Below, piece after piece: positions 1 through 6,128 of a stretch of DNA of 11,299 bases. Below the pieces are notes generated by a model that saw only the letters and a program-made list of their open reading frames with translations, was not told the origin of the DNA and ran no database searches. Position 1 is the first letter of the stretch. Each line of letters begins with the position of its first letter. A program made the position numbers and the translations under genes. This DNA is from CAZALT01 sp964485515 (GTDB lineage: Bacteria > Actinomycetota > Acidimicrobiia > Acidimicrobiales > Acidimicrobilacustridaceae), in the NCBI GenBank assembly GCA_964485515.1, contig CAZALT010000112.1, positions 1 to 11,299 on the forward strand. The letters are read 5' to 3'.

Positions 1-178
1 CCACGGCGTTGAGGCCGTTGGTGACGATCTGTCGATCCTCGTAGACCCAGAACTCGTCCTTGCCCTCGGTGACGAAGTGGGGCGCGGTGTCCTTGTACTT
101 GGCGGGGACCCGTGACGACCAGAGGTCGGCGGGCTCGATGAGGTGGTCGTCGACCGAGATGAACCAGTCCAGGCGCAT
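1..178 (-). CDS. Amidohydrolase family protein, N-terminal part (runs off the left edge)
   Basis: Only the first 59 codons are in the window. The protein begins MRLDWFISVDDHLIEP and continues with a PADLWSSRVPAKYKD-like stretch. This matches the N-terminus of the ACMSD-like amidohydrolase_2 (PF04909) TIM-barrel enzymes that are abundant in actinobacteria. In that family the first metal-binding element is a D-x-H-x-x-x-P arrangement, seen here in DDHLIEP (residues 10-16). These cytoplasmic enzymes hydrolyse or decarboxylate ring-derived acids; the substrate cannot be read from this fragment. The ATG at 178 is preceded by AAGGGGAC about 5 bases upstream, a fair ribosome binding site. The gene lies downstream of the lipid gene unit but has its own 212-bp upstream region with possible operator sites, so it may be transcribed separately. 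The family is fairly sure; the exact function is unknown. Confidence 0.8.
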   Translation of the reverse strand, partial: MRLDWFISVDDHLIEPADLWSSRVPAKYKDTAPHFVTEGKDEFWVYEDRQIVTNGLNAV

Positions 179-244
179 GTGTGTCCCCTTCAGCTTCCTG
201 TCGCTCTTCGCGTTCCAGCCACCGATCCGAGACGGAGACTTTGA

Positions 245-259
245 GAGCGTGCGTTCACT
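245..259 (-). promoter_or_regulatory. Candidate TetR-type operator half, site 1
   Basis: Read on the minus strand this is AGTGAACGCACGCTC. It matches the plus-strand 15-mer at 308-322 (AATGAACGCTCACTC) in 12 of 15 positions, so the two are an inverted pair about 48 bases apart. TGAACG-containing quasi-palindromes are common operators of TetR-family regulators of acyl-CoA genes. No such regulator is encoded in the window, so the assignment is inference only. Confidence 0.3.
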
Positions 260-307
260 AACCTTACACCTCGCCCACCCGGCGTCCACTTGCCCGGGGC
301 CGCGCAG

Positions 308-322
308 AATGAACGCTCACTC
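308..322 (+). promoter_or_regulatory. Candidate TetR-type operator, site 2
   Basis: The sequence AATGAACGCTCACTC contains the near-palindrome TGAACGCTCA (one mismatched pair). It is the inverted partner of the site at 245-259. It lies about 130 bases upstream of the amidohydrolase start, far for a simple repressor site but compatible with looping or with an unseen longer leader. Confidence 0.3.
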
Positions 323-325
323 ACC

Positions 326-378
326 GACAGAATCGACAGAATCAGCTCGCGGACAGGCGAACCAGCTCGCGGACAGGC
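326..378. repeat. Short tandem direct repeats
   Basis: Two perfect 9-mers (gacagaatc at 326-334 and 335-343) run directly into two perfect 16-mers, cagctcgcggacaggc at 343-358 and 363-378, with a period of 20. They end 12 bases past the stop of the minus-strand alpha/beta hydrolase, in non-coding DNA. They may be slippage products; no function is evident. Confidence 0.6.
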
Positions 379-390
379 AGAAGGAGCCGA

Positions 391-1362
391 TCAGGGCATT
401 GGCTTCGTTGCCCGGCTTCGCTTCTCGTCGCGCTCTGCCACCACTTGGGCGACGTCCTGCACGGCATCGAGGATCGGAGGGCCGAACTGGGGCAGGGCGC
501 AGACCGTATGGCCCTCGTCGATACGACGAACCACGACACCGGGGATGGCGTCGGCGAGCAGTCCCTGCTGGTCCGGCGGGATGGCGTGGTCGCGCTCGGT
601 GATCAGCACCAGCGAGGGCACGTCGACGAATGAGATCCACCGACTCGCGTCGTAGTGACCGATGGCGTACCCGGCCTCCATCACCATGCGCCAGTCGTGG
701 CGACGCATGTCGGCCGCGGCCCACCGAGCGATCGAGCTCGGGCGGCCCTTCGTGCTCACCGGGAGCCACTGCTTCACGAACTCGGTCGGCACAGCCGTGA
801 CCGCCCCGCCGAAGCGGGTGGTGCCCGCGGCGGCCATCATCATCGACGTGAACACCATGCGCTCGCGCAGCCCGGGCACGAACGAGTGGCTGGTGGCGCA
901 CATGACGAGCCCGGCGACCTTCTCACGGTGGCGGTGCCACATGAGCTGGGCGACCGGTCCACCCATCGAGTAGCCGACGAAGATCGCCTGCTCGATGCCC
1001 AGCTCGTCGAGCAGGAGCGCTGTGTCGTCCGCGCAGTCGGCGAGACGGAAGCGGCGCTTCGACCGGATGCCTCGGCCGTGGCCTCGCATGTCCGGCGCGA
1101 TGACCCGGAAGTGCTCGCCGAGCAGGTCGAAGCACTGGAACCAGTTGGTGCCACCCGAGGCGAGCCAGCCGTGCAGCAGCACGACGACCGGAGCGCCGGG
1201 CGGTCCTTCGATCTCACGGAAGAACGTCGTGCCCCGGCCGAGGAGCTCCATGCGCCGCCCATAGGGCAGGGAAAGGCCGGCTTGGAGCTCGGCATCCTCG
1301 GGGAGCACAGGATCCGTGACCAGAAAAGGGTCTTCGGGAAGTTCGGGGAGAGCACCGTTCAC
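391..1362 (-). CDS. Alpha/beta hydrolase fold protein (esterase, lipase or thioesterase type)
   Basis: A 323-residue protein of usual length for the AB_hydrolase_1 family. Visible elements in order are: strand and oxyanion-hole motif VVVLLHGW (60-66); DMRGHGRG (91-98), typical of the family; nucleophile elbow GYSMGG with Ser132; a cap region about 150-240; the acid in LVLITERDHAIPP (Asp258); and the base in IDEGHTVC (His285). The complete Ser-Asp-His triad implies an active hydrolase. No signal peptide or membrane helix is seen, so it is probably cytoplasmic or peripheral to lipid bodies. The start is GTG at 1362. Its first bases overlap the stop of the WS/DGAT gene as GTGA (1359-1362), which implies translational coupling. 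With an acyltransferase and an acyl-CoA ligase upstream in the same unit, a role in cleaving neutral lipid, wax ester or acyl-CoA is likely but not shown. The C-terminal tail after about 305 is charged and probably disordered. Confidence 0.9.
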   Translation of the reverse strand: MNGALPELPEDPFLVTDPVLPEDAELQAGLSLPYGRRMELLGRGTTFFREIEGPPGAPVVVLLHGWLASGGTNWFQCFDLLGEHFRVIAPDMRGHGRGIRSKRRFRLADCADDTALLLDELGIEQAIFVGYSMGGPVAQLMWHRHREKVAGLVMCATSHSFVPGLRERMVFTSMMMAAAGTTRFGGAVTAVPTEFVKQWLPVSTKGRPSSIARWAAADMRRHDWRMVMEAGYAIGHYDASRWISFVDVPSLVLITERDHAIPPDQQGLLADAIPGVVVRRIDEGHTVCALPQFGPPILDAVQDVAQVVAERDEKRSRATKPMP

Positions 1363-2759
1363 GAGCCCACCTCCTTGGCGGCCAGACGGAGCTCGTCCAT
1401 CGCGATCTCGATCCCCTCGGCGATGGCCCAGCCGTCGGCGATGTCGCGGCAGGTCATGAATCCGAAGTCGATGGAGTCGCGGTAGCTGAACACCGTGACG
1501 TTGACCCCCGTACCGTAGATCAACGGCCCCATCGGATAGAGGGCCTGGATCTCCGCACCGCTCACGTACAGCGGGAACGGCGGCCCGGGCACGTTCGAGA
1601 TGATCAGGTTCATGATCGGCGGTGTGCGCTTGTCGAGCTGTGCCGCGGTGTACATCCGAGCCGCCAGCGAGATCAGTCCTGGCGGCGCAGCCTCGGTTAT
1701 CCCCATGATCTTCTCGGCGGCGAGCGCCTGCTGCATCTCCTTGGCACTGGTCGTGCTGTCGTTGATGGCCAGCAGCCGCAGCGCGGGATCGGAGATGTCG
1801 GTGGCGAGCGACGCGAACATGGCACCGACCTGGGTGCCGACTTCGCCCTTGGTCTCATCCGTGCGCAGCGACACCGGCACCTGGGCGATCAGCGGCGTGT
1901 CGGGGAGCTCGTCGCCGTTGATCAGATAGCGACGCAACGCGCTCGAGCACAGCGCGAGCACGACGTCGTTGAGCTTCACGTCGAAGGCCCGCTTGATCTC
2001 CTTGACCTCGCTCAGCGGAACCGACGCCGACGCGAACCGGCGGTGCGGCGTGAGCTCGGTGTTGAACGACACCCGAGGGGCCTGAAACGGCATGGTGGCC
2101 TGCTGCTCGCCACGTCGGATGTCGAGCACCCTGAGGCCTTGGCGGATGCTCTGGTTCACCAATCGCGTGACGCGCCACGGCGTGGCGAGCATGTCGAAGA
2201 ACCCTTGGGCGAACAGCGCCACGGGGTTGGGGAACATCTCGATGCGCGAACAGTCGCCGACCGGATCGTCGCACGGCGCGTCGGCGGTGAGGTCGAACAG
2301 CACCGAGGCCAGCTCACTACCCGAGATGCCGTCGATGATCGAGTGGTGCACCTTGGCGAGGAGCGCGATGCGTCCGCCCTCGAGGCCCTCGATCACCCAG
2401 AACTCCCACAGCGGCTTGCGACGGTCGAGCTTGATGGCGACGAGGTCGCCGATGAGGTTCCCGAGCTGCTCGGCGCCTCCGGGAGCCGGTACCGCGATGC
2501 GCCGGACGTGGTAGTCGATGTCGAAGTCCGGGTCGTCGATCCAGCCCGGGAGGTCCAGCCCGAACGGGACCTCGACGAGTCGCCAACGGAATTGCGGAGC
2601 CTGATCGAGGCGGGCGAAGGTCCGACGCTTGAGCTCTTCCACCGAGAACCCGTTCGGAGCAGTCGACGGGTCGGCGATCATCACCGCCGAGACGTGCATG
2701 TGCCACGACGGGGTCTCGCCGTAGAGGAACGCGGCGTCGACCGCTCCCATCCGCCTCAT
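1359..2759 (-). CDS. WS/DGAT family O-acyltransferase (wax ester synthase / diacylglycerol acyltransferase)
   Basis: A 466-residue protein, the normal length for the WES_acyltransf plus WS_DGAT_C family. It begins with a GAVDAAFLYGET segment, as in the family's usual LSPLDAAFL start. The catalytic HHxxxDG motif is intact as HHSIIDG (138-144), preceded by the conserved PLWEFWVIEGL (116-126). Downstream are LNDVVLAL, near residue 263, and SNVPGPPFPLY near the C-terminal third, both family signatures. The enzyme moves an acyl group from acyl-CoA to a fatty alcohol or diacylglycerol, making wax ester or triacylglycerol at the inner membrane or lipid droplet surface. Which acceptor it uses cannot be told from sequence. 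The start at 2759 has GGGGA about 8 bases upstream; a second ATG at 2750 is the alternative. It sits 42 bases after the FadD19-like ligase and overlaps the alpha/beta hydrolase by four bases, so the three probably form one operon. Confidence 0.93.
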   Translation of the reverse strand: MRRMGAVDAAFLYGETPSWHMHVSAVMIADPSTAPNGFSVEELKRRTFARLDQAPQFRWRLVEVPFGLDLPGWIDDPDFDIDYHVRRIAVPAPGGAEQLGNLIGDLVAIKLDRRKPLWEFWVIEGLEGGRIALLAKVHHSIIDGISGSELASVLFDLTADAPCDDPVGDCSRIEMFPNPVALFAQGFFDMLATPWRVTRLVNQSIRQGLRVLDIRRGEQQATMPFQAPRVSFNTELTPHRRFASASVPLSEVKEIKRAFDVKLNDVVLALCSSALRRYLINGDELPDTPLIAQVPVSLRTDETKGEVGTQVGAMFASLATDISDPALRLLAINDSTTSAKEMQQALAAEKIMGITEAAPPGLISLAARMYTAAQLDKRTPPIMNLIISNVPGPPFPLYVSGAEIQALYPMGPLIYGTGVNVTVFSYRDSIDFGFMTCRDIADGWAIAEGIEIAMDELRLAAKEVGS

Positions 2760-2801
2760 GTCGACATCCCCACAGCTCGCATCTCAATCAACGTGGTCGA
2801 C

Positions 2802-4460
2802 TCAGCTTTCTGCCGCCAGCGCGGCCTCTTCGGCACGTTCCTTCGCCCACCGCAGGTCCGGCTTGCCCGCGGGAGAGCGCACCACCTGATCGACGAGCAC
2901 CACCTGCTTGGGCACCTTGTAACCGGCGAGGCCCGTGCGGGCGTGGTCGGACAGCGTCGCGTCGGTCGGGGTCGCCCCCTCGGCCACCTGGACGAGCGCG
3001 ACGACCCGCTGACCCCATCGCTCGTCGTCGGCTCCCACCACTACTACGTCGTACACGTCCGGGTGCGACTTGAGAACTGCCTCGACCTCCTCCGGGAAAA
3101 CCTTCTCGCCGCCCGTGTTGATGCAGGCCGACCCGCGACCGAGCAGGACGATGGTGCCGTCCTCCTCGACGGTGGCGATGTCGCCCGTGAGCACCCATCG
3201 GTGGCCGTCGAGCTCGACGAAGGTGGCAGCGGTCTTGTCGGGATCGTTGTAGTAGCCCTGCGGTATCCGACCCCGCAGCGCGACCCGTCCCTGCTGACCG
3301 CTCCCGGGTTCGACCGGCTGCCGGGTATCGGGGTCGAGCACCTTGGTGGTCTCTCCGTAGGCCGCGAAGCGAACTCCCCCGCTGGCGTTCTCGCCCGCGG
3401 CCAACCGCTGTGAACCCTGCGCCCCGGTCTCGGACGAGCCGAAGCCGTCGACCACGGCCACGTGTGGGAGCGCGGCGGCGAGGCGCTGCTTGAGCGCCGG
3501 GGTCAGCGGCGCACCACCGGAGCCGACCGAGAAGAGGTTTGACGCGTCGTAGCCGCCGGCGGCATCCCACTGGTCGACCAGCGGTCGCACCACCGGATCG
3601 CCGACCACGGTGAGCAGGTTGACGCTCTCGACCTCGACGGTGGACCACACGAGCCCTGGATCGAGCGACCCCGGCACCAACACGATGCGACCGCCGGCGA
3701 ACAGCCACGACAGGACGGTCCACTGACCGGCGGCGTGCATGAGCGGCGCCACCGGCAGGTACACGAACGTGCCGTCGATCATCCGGTCGAACAGCTCGCC
3801 GGGCCGGTCCACGGGCCCCTGGAGGCGCATGGGGTCGCCGCCGCCGATGCAGGCGAAGAAGGCATCCTCGTGGCGCCACACGACACCCTTGGGCATGCCG
3901 GTCGTGCCGCCGGTGTAGATGATGTACGGGTCGTCGCTGGAGCGCGGATCGAAATCGGCGTCGGGCGACTCCTCGACGATGACCGCCTCGTACTCGAGAC
4001 CGCCGAGCGCGTCGATCGACACCCCGGAGCCGTCTTCGACAGCCAGGGCCCACTGGATCGAGGGCACCGATGCGATCACCTCCTCGACGCGAGGGGCGAA
4101 TTGCCGCTCGTAGAGCACGCCGACGAGGTCGGCGTCGTCAAAGAGGTACCGCAGCTCGTCGGCGACGTAGCGGTAGTTGACGTTGATCGGCACGGCGCGC
4201 AGCTTGTACGCGGCCAGCATCGCTTCGAGGTACTCGACGCCGTTCATCAGGTAGAGGCCGATGTGGTCGCCGGGCCCGACGCCGTTGCGTCCCATCCAGT
4301 GGGCGAGCTGGTTGGCGCGGGCTTCGATCTCGCCGTAGGTCAGTCGTCGGCCCACACGCCCGGGGCCATCGACGATGACCACGGCCTCACGGTCGAGGAT
4401 GCGGGCGGAGGTGGCCTCCCAGATGTCGGCCAGGTTGAAGGTGTCGAGTTCATGCCCCAT
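2802..4460 (-). CDS. FadD19-like acyl-CoA synthetase (AMP-forming)
   Basis: A 552-residue ANL-superfamily adenylating enzyme of full length. Motifs seen are: P-loop YTGGTTGMPKG (182-192) followed by VVWRHED; GFGSSETG (339-346); LTGD (424-427); hinge GRGSACINTGGEKVFPEEVE (441-460); and the C-terminal catalytic lysine in RSPAGKPD (Lys533). The WRHED after the P-loop, the GRGSxxINxGGEK hinge and the PAGKPDxRWAKE ending closely resemble mycobacterial FadD19 as I remember it, the ligase for C24/C26 steroid side-chain acids. The subfamily also contains ligases for other branched or bulky acids, so the substrate is open. It makes acyl-CoA from a carboxylic acid, ATP and CoA in the cytoplasm. It heads the probable operon with the WS/DGAT and hydrolase genes. 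No good ribosome binding site precedes the ATG at 4460; a TAGAGT six bases upstream suggests a leaderless message. Confidence 0.9.
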   Translation of the reverse strand: MGHELDTFNLADIWEATSARILDREAVVIVDGPGRVGRRLTYGEIEARANQLAHWMGRNGVGPGDHIGLYLMNGVEYLEAMLAAYKLRAVPINVNYRYVADELRYLFDDADLVGVLYERQFAPRVEEVIASVPSIQWALAVEDGSGVSIDALGGLEYEAVIVEESPDADFDPRSSDDPYIIYTGGTTGMPKGVVWRHEDAFFACIGGGDPMRLQGPVDRPGELFDRMIDGTFVYLPVAPLMHAAGQWTVLSWLFAGGRIVLVPGSLDPGLVWSTVEVESVNLLTVVGDPVVRPLVDQWDAAGGYDASNLFSVGSGGAPLTPALKQRLAAALPHVAVVDGFGSSETGAQGSQRLAAGENASGGVRFAAYGETTKVLDPDTRQPVEPGSGQQGRVALRGRIPQGYYNDPDKTAATFVELDGHRWVLTGDIATVEEDGTIVLLGRGSACINTGGEKVFPEEVEAVLKSHPDVYDVVVVGADDERWGQRVVALVQVAEGATPTDATLSDHARTGLAGYKVPKQVVLVDQVVRSPAGKPDLRWAKERAEEAALAAES

Positions 4461-4466
4461 GACCGA

Positions 4467-4472
4467 ACTCTA
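4467..4472 (-). promoter_or_regulatory. Candidate -10 box for the FadD19-like gene (leaderless transcript)
   Basis: On the minus strand TAGAGT fits the actinobacterial TANNNT pattern and ends six bases before the ATG at 4460. Transcription would then start at or next to the A of the start codon. Leaderless mRNAs are common in actinobacteria, and no Shine-Dalgarno sequence is visible here. There is no convincing -35 element. Confidence 0.35.
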
Positions 4473-4550
4473 CGACGTGCCCGAGGTCACTCCGACACGA
4501 CGGCAACCCACCCGCCCTCGACCGTCACAAACGAGCACCCCCAACTCGGA

Positions 4551-4602
4551 ATTGGCGGAGTACTCGGCCGACCTGACCGACCTGACCGACCTCTCCGCCA
4601 AT
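4551..4602. repeat. Perfect 10-bp inverted repeat around a tandem 9-bp repeat
   Basis: The arms attggcggag (4551-4560) and ctccgccaat (4593-4602) are perfectly complementary. The 32-base loop contains cgacctgac twice in tandem (4569-4577, 4578-4586) and a third degenerate copy (4587-4595). Read on the minus strand it begins 10 bases after the stop of the TPP-enzyme homologue, where a terminator is expected, but no T-run follows. It also lies about 90-140 bases upstream of the FadD19-like start, so it could instead be a regulatory site. Confidence 0.6.
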
Positions 4603-4611
4603 CTGGCGTCG

Positions 4612-5919
4612 TCATGCCGTCCAGGCGACGACGGGGCCGGCGACGTCGGTGAGCACCGAGGTCCGGGAGAGATCGACCGGGATCTCCAACACGTCGATGG
4701 TCGGGAGCTGGAGCGCGTCGGCCGTCTTCACCACACGGGTGATCGGTGTGCCGACCTGACCCTCGCTCCCCCACACCTCGAGCGTGACCGGCGTACCCCA
4801 TTCGGCGGCGACGTCGAGCAACTCGTCGATGATGGGCTCGACCGGTCCAGCGGTGATCGACAGGGCGACGCGCCCACGAAGTCCGGCGACGATCGCGCCG
4901 GCGACCGAGAACCCGACGCAGGAGTACGAGGGCACGACGATGCTGCCGAGCTCCGTCGTGGGGAACGTTCGGGCCACCCAGAGACCGGCCGGACCGGGAT
5001 CGGCGAGCACGAGGCCGCCAGGCGGACGGACCTGACCCAGATCGCCAGTGGCCCGGGCCGGAGCGAGCGGCACGCCGTCGTCGGCGTAGAGCGGAGCGAG
5101 CGCGGCCTGGAGCTCGGTGTAGAGCCGGGGCCGATCGGGGATCCGATCCGACGACGACCAGCGGTACACGAGGGCATCCAGATCACGGGGATCGGCCTCG
5201 ACCACGAAGCCGCTGGGCCAGAGATCGGGCGGGGACTCGAAGGGGTCGAGTCCCGTGGCGATGACCAGCTCGGCGTCGAGGACACCGCCCAGCTCGAAGT
5301 CGCGTGCCTGAAGACCGGCGGTGCCGAGGTGCGCTGGATCGTCCCACGCGAACACCCCTTTCGCTCCCCACGTGTTGAGCACACCGCACCCGGCGGTACG
5401 GGCCAGGGACCGAAGTGACTCGACGTGACCCGACCGCACCACTCCTGGCCCGGCGAGCACGATCATCGACACCGATGCGAGGTCAGGCGAGAGCGTCGTG
5501 ACGTCGCGTCCGCTCTCGTCGAGCTGGACGGGCTGCACGTCGTCCGGAACCGGCGCAGACAGATCGAGGTCGAGCTCGTAGTCCGCCGCAGCGAACACCG
5601 TGCCGACGTCCCAGCCCGCGAGCGCGCTGGGCAGCTCGATGACGTCGGTGATCACGACGGGGTCGGGCGAGAGCCCGGGTTGGGACCCGAGGTGGATCGT
5701 CCGCCCGCCCAGCAGGGCGACGCCCGGCCCGGCCCCGAGCCGGCCGGCTGCGTCGGCGAGCGCGATGGCCACCGATGGCTCGGCGACCCGATGGAGCTCG
5801 CGCCACGGCAAGTCGGCCAGCTCGCTGCCGTCCACGGCGAACACGAGGTCCGCGCCGAGTCGGGTCACGCAATCGATCAGGAGCTCGCCAGCGGTCGTCA
5901 CGGGCCGGATGGTAGCCAT
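4612..5919 (-). CDS. Thiamine-diphosphate enzyme homologue (acetolactate-synthase-like), probably without normal cofactor binding
   Basis: A 435-residue protein laid out like the acetolactate synthase/benzoylformate decarboxylase family but shorter than the usual 550 or so. An N-terminal PYR-like part (about 8-110) has AEPSVAIALADAAGRLG, in which Glu47 aligns with the cofactor-activating Glu of the usual HEQxAAHxAxGYAR motif. A central Rossmann-like domain (about 148-260) contains VLAGPGVV, GVLNTWGAKGVF and ATGLDPFE. A C-terminal PP-like part (about 300-435) has SYSCVGFSVAGAIVAGL and then ITAGPVEPIIDELLD, where family members have the GDG...N magnesium/diphosphate motif. Here GDG is replaced by TAG (356-358) and the distal Asn by Trp/Gly (383-384). 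The reading frame is intact with good codon bias, so it is a maintained, probably non-canonical or non-catalytic member. I chose ATG 5919; the frame is open to 6009, but that extension is Arg/Gly-rich and unlike the family. Confidence 0.75.
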   Translation of the reverse strand: MATIRPVTTAGELLIDCVTRLGADLVFAVDGSELADLPWRELHRVAEPSVAIALADAAGRLGAGPGVALLGGRTIHLGSQPGLSPDPVVITDVIELPSALAGWDVGTVFAAADYELDLDLSAPVPDDVQPVQLDESGRDVTTLSPDLASVSMIVLAGPGVVRSGHVESLRSLARTAGCGVLNTWGAKGVFAWDDPAHLGTAGLQARDFELGGVLDAELVIATGLDPFESPPDLWPSGFVVEADPRDLDALVYRWSSSDRIPDRPRLYTELQAALAPLYADDGVPLAPARATGDLGQVRPPGGLVLADPGPAGLWVARTFPTTELGSIVVPSYSCVGFSVAGAIVAGLRGRVALSITAGPVEPIIDELLDVAAEWGTPVTLEVWGSEGQVGTPITRVVKTADALQLPTIDVLEIPVDLSRTSVLTDVAGPVVAWTA

Positions 5920-6128
5920 CGTCGGCTGTCCGCCGTCCGCCCTCCCGGCGCACGGTGAACCCGAGGCATCACCGATGTCCACCCCATCGCCACGGCGCCG
6001 ACGTCCCACGGCACGGACGGGACGTCAGACTGGCGCCTGATGAGCACCTTGACCGCCGTTCGTGAGACACTTGTCACGTTCTGTGTCGGGAGCGCCCGCC
6101 CCGCACCCGCCGACGTCGAGGGAAGACC
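5920..6128. promoter_or_regulatory. Divergent intergenic region, probable promoters both ways
   Basis: This 209-base stretch separates the minus-strand TPP-enzyme homologue from the plus-strand membrane protein. A 5-bp inverted repeat, cgtga/tcacg (6061-6065 and 6074-6078), lies 51 bases before the plus-strand start. TTGACC at 6049-6054 resembles a -35 box, but no good -10 follows at the right distance. A weak inverted pair cgtcag/ctgatg (6023-6028, 6037-6042) is also present. A strong ribosome binding site (GAGGGAAG) precedes the ATG at 6129. Confidence 0.4.

Larger units (their letters stand above)
179..390. promoter_or_regulatory. Upstream region of the amidohydrolase gene, no gene seen
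   Basis: This 212-base stretch lies between the stop of the alpha/beta hydrolase and the start of the amidohydrolase, both on the minus strand. No open frame here has the codon bias of the neighbours. It holds two related 15-mers in opposite orientation (245-259 and 308-322) and short tandem repeats (326-343 and 343-378). A minus-strand TAAGGT at about 261-266 could be a -10 box, but no clear -35 is visible. I infer that the amidohydrolase promoter lies here. Confidence 0.5.

Noticed and set aside
326..378. CRISPR-like direct repeats
   Set aside because: There are only two copies of each unit, with spacers of 0 or 4 bases and no cas genes; they are short slippage-type repeats.
2043..3413. 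A 456-residue plus-strand frame opposite the WS/DGAT and FadD19-like genes
   Set aside because: It crosses two clear minus-strand genes and its composition (Arg, His, Asp, Glu rich) is typical of antisense shadows in GC-rich DNA.
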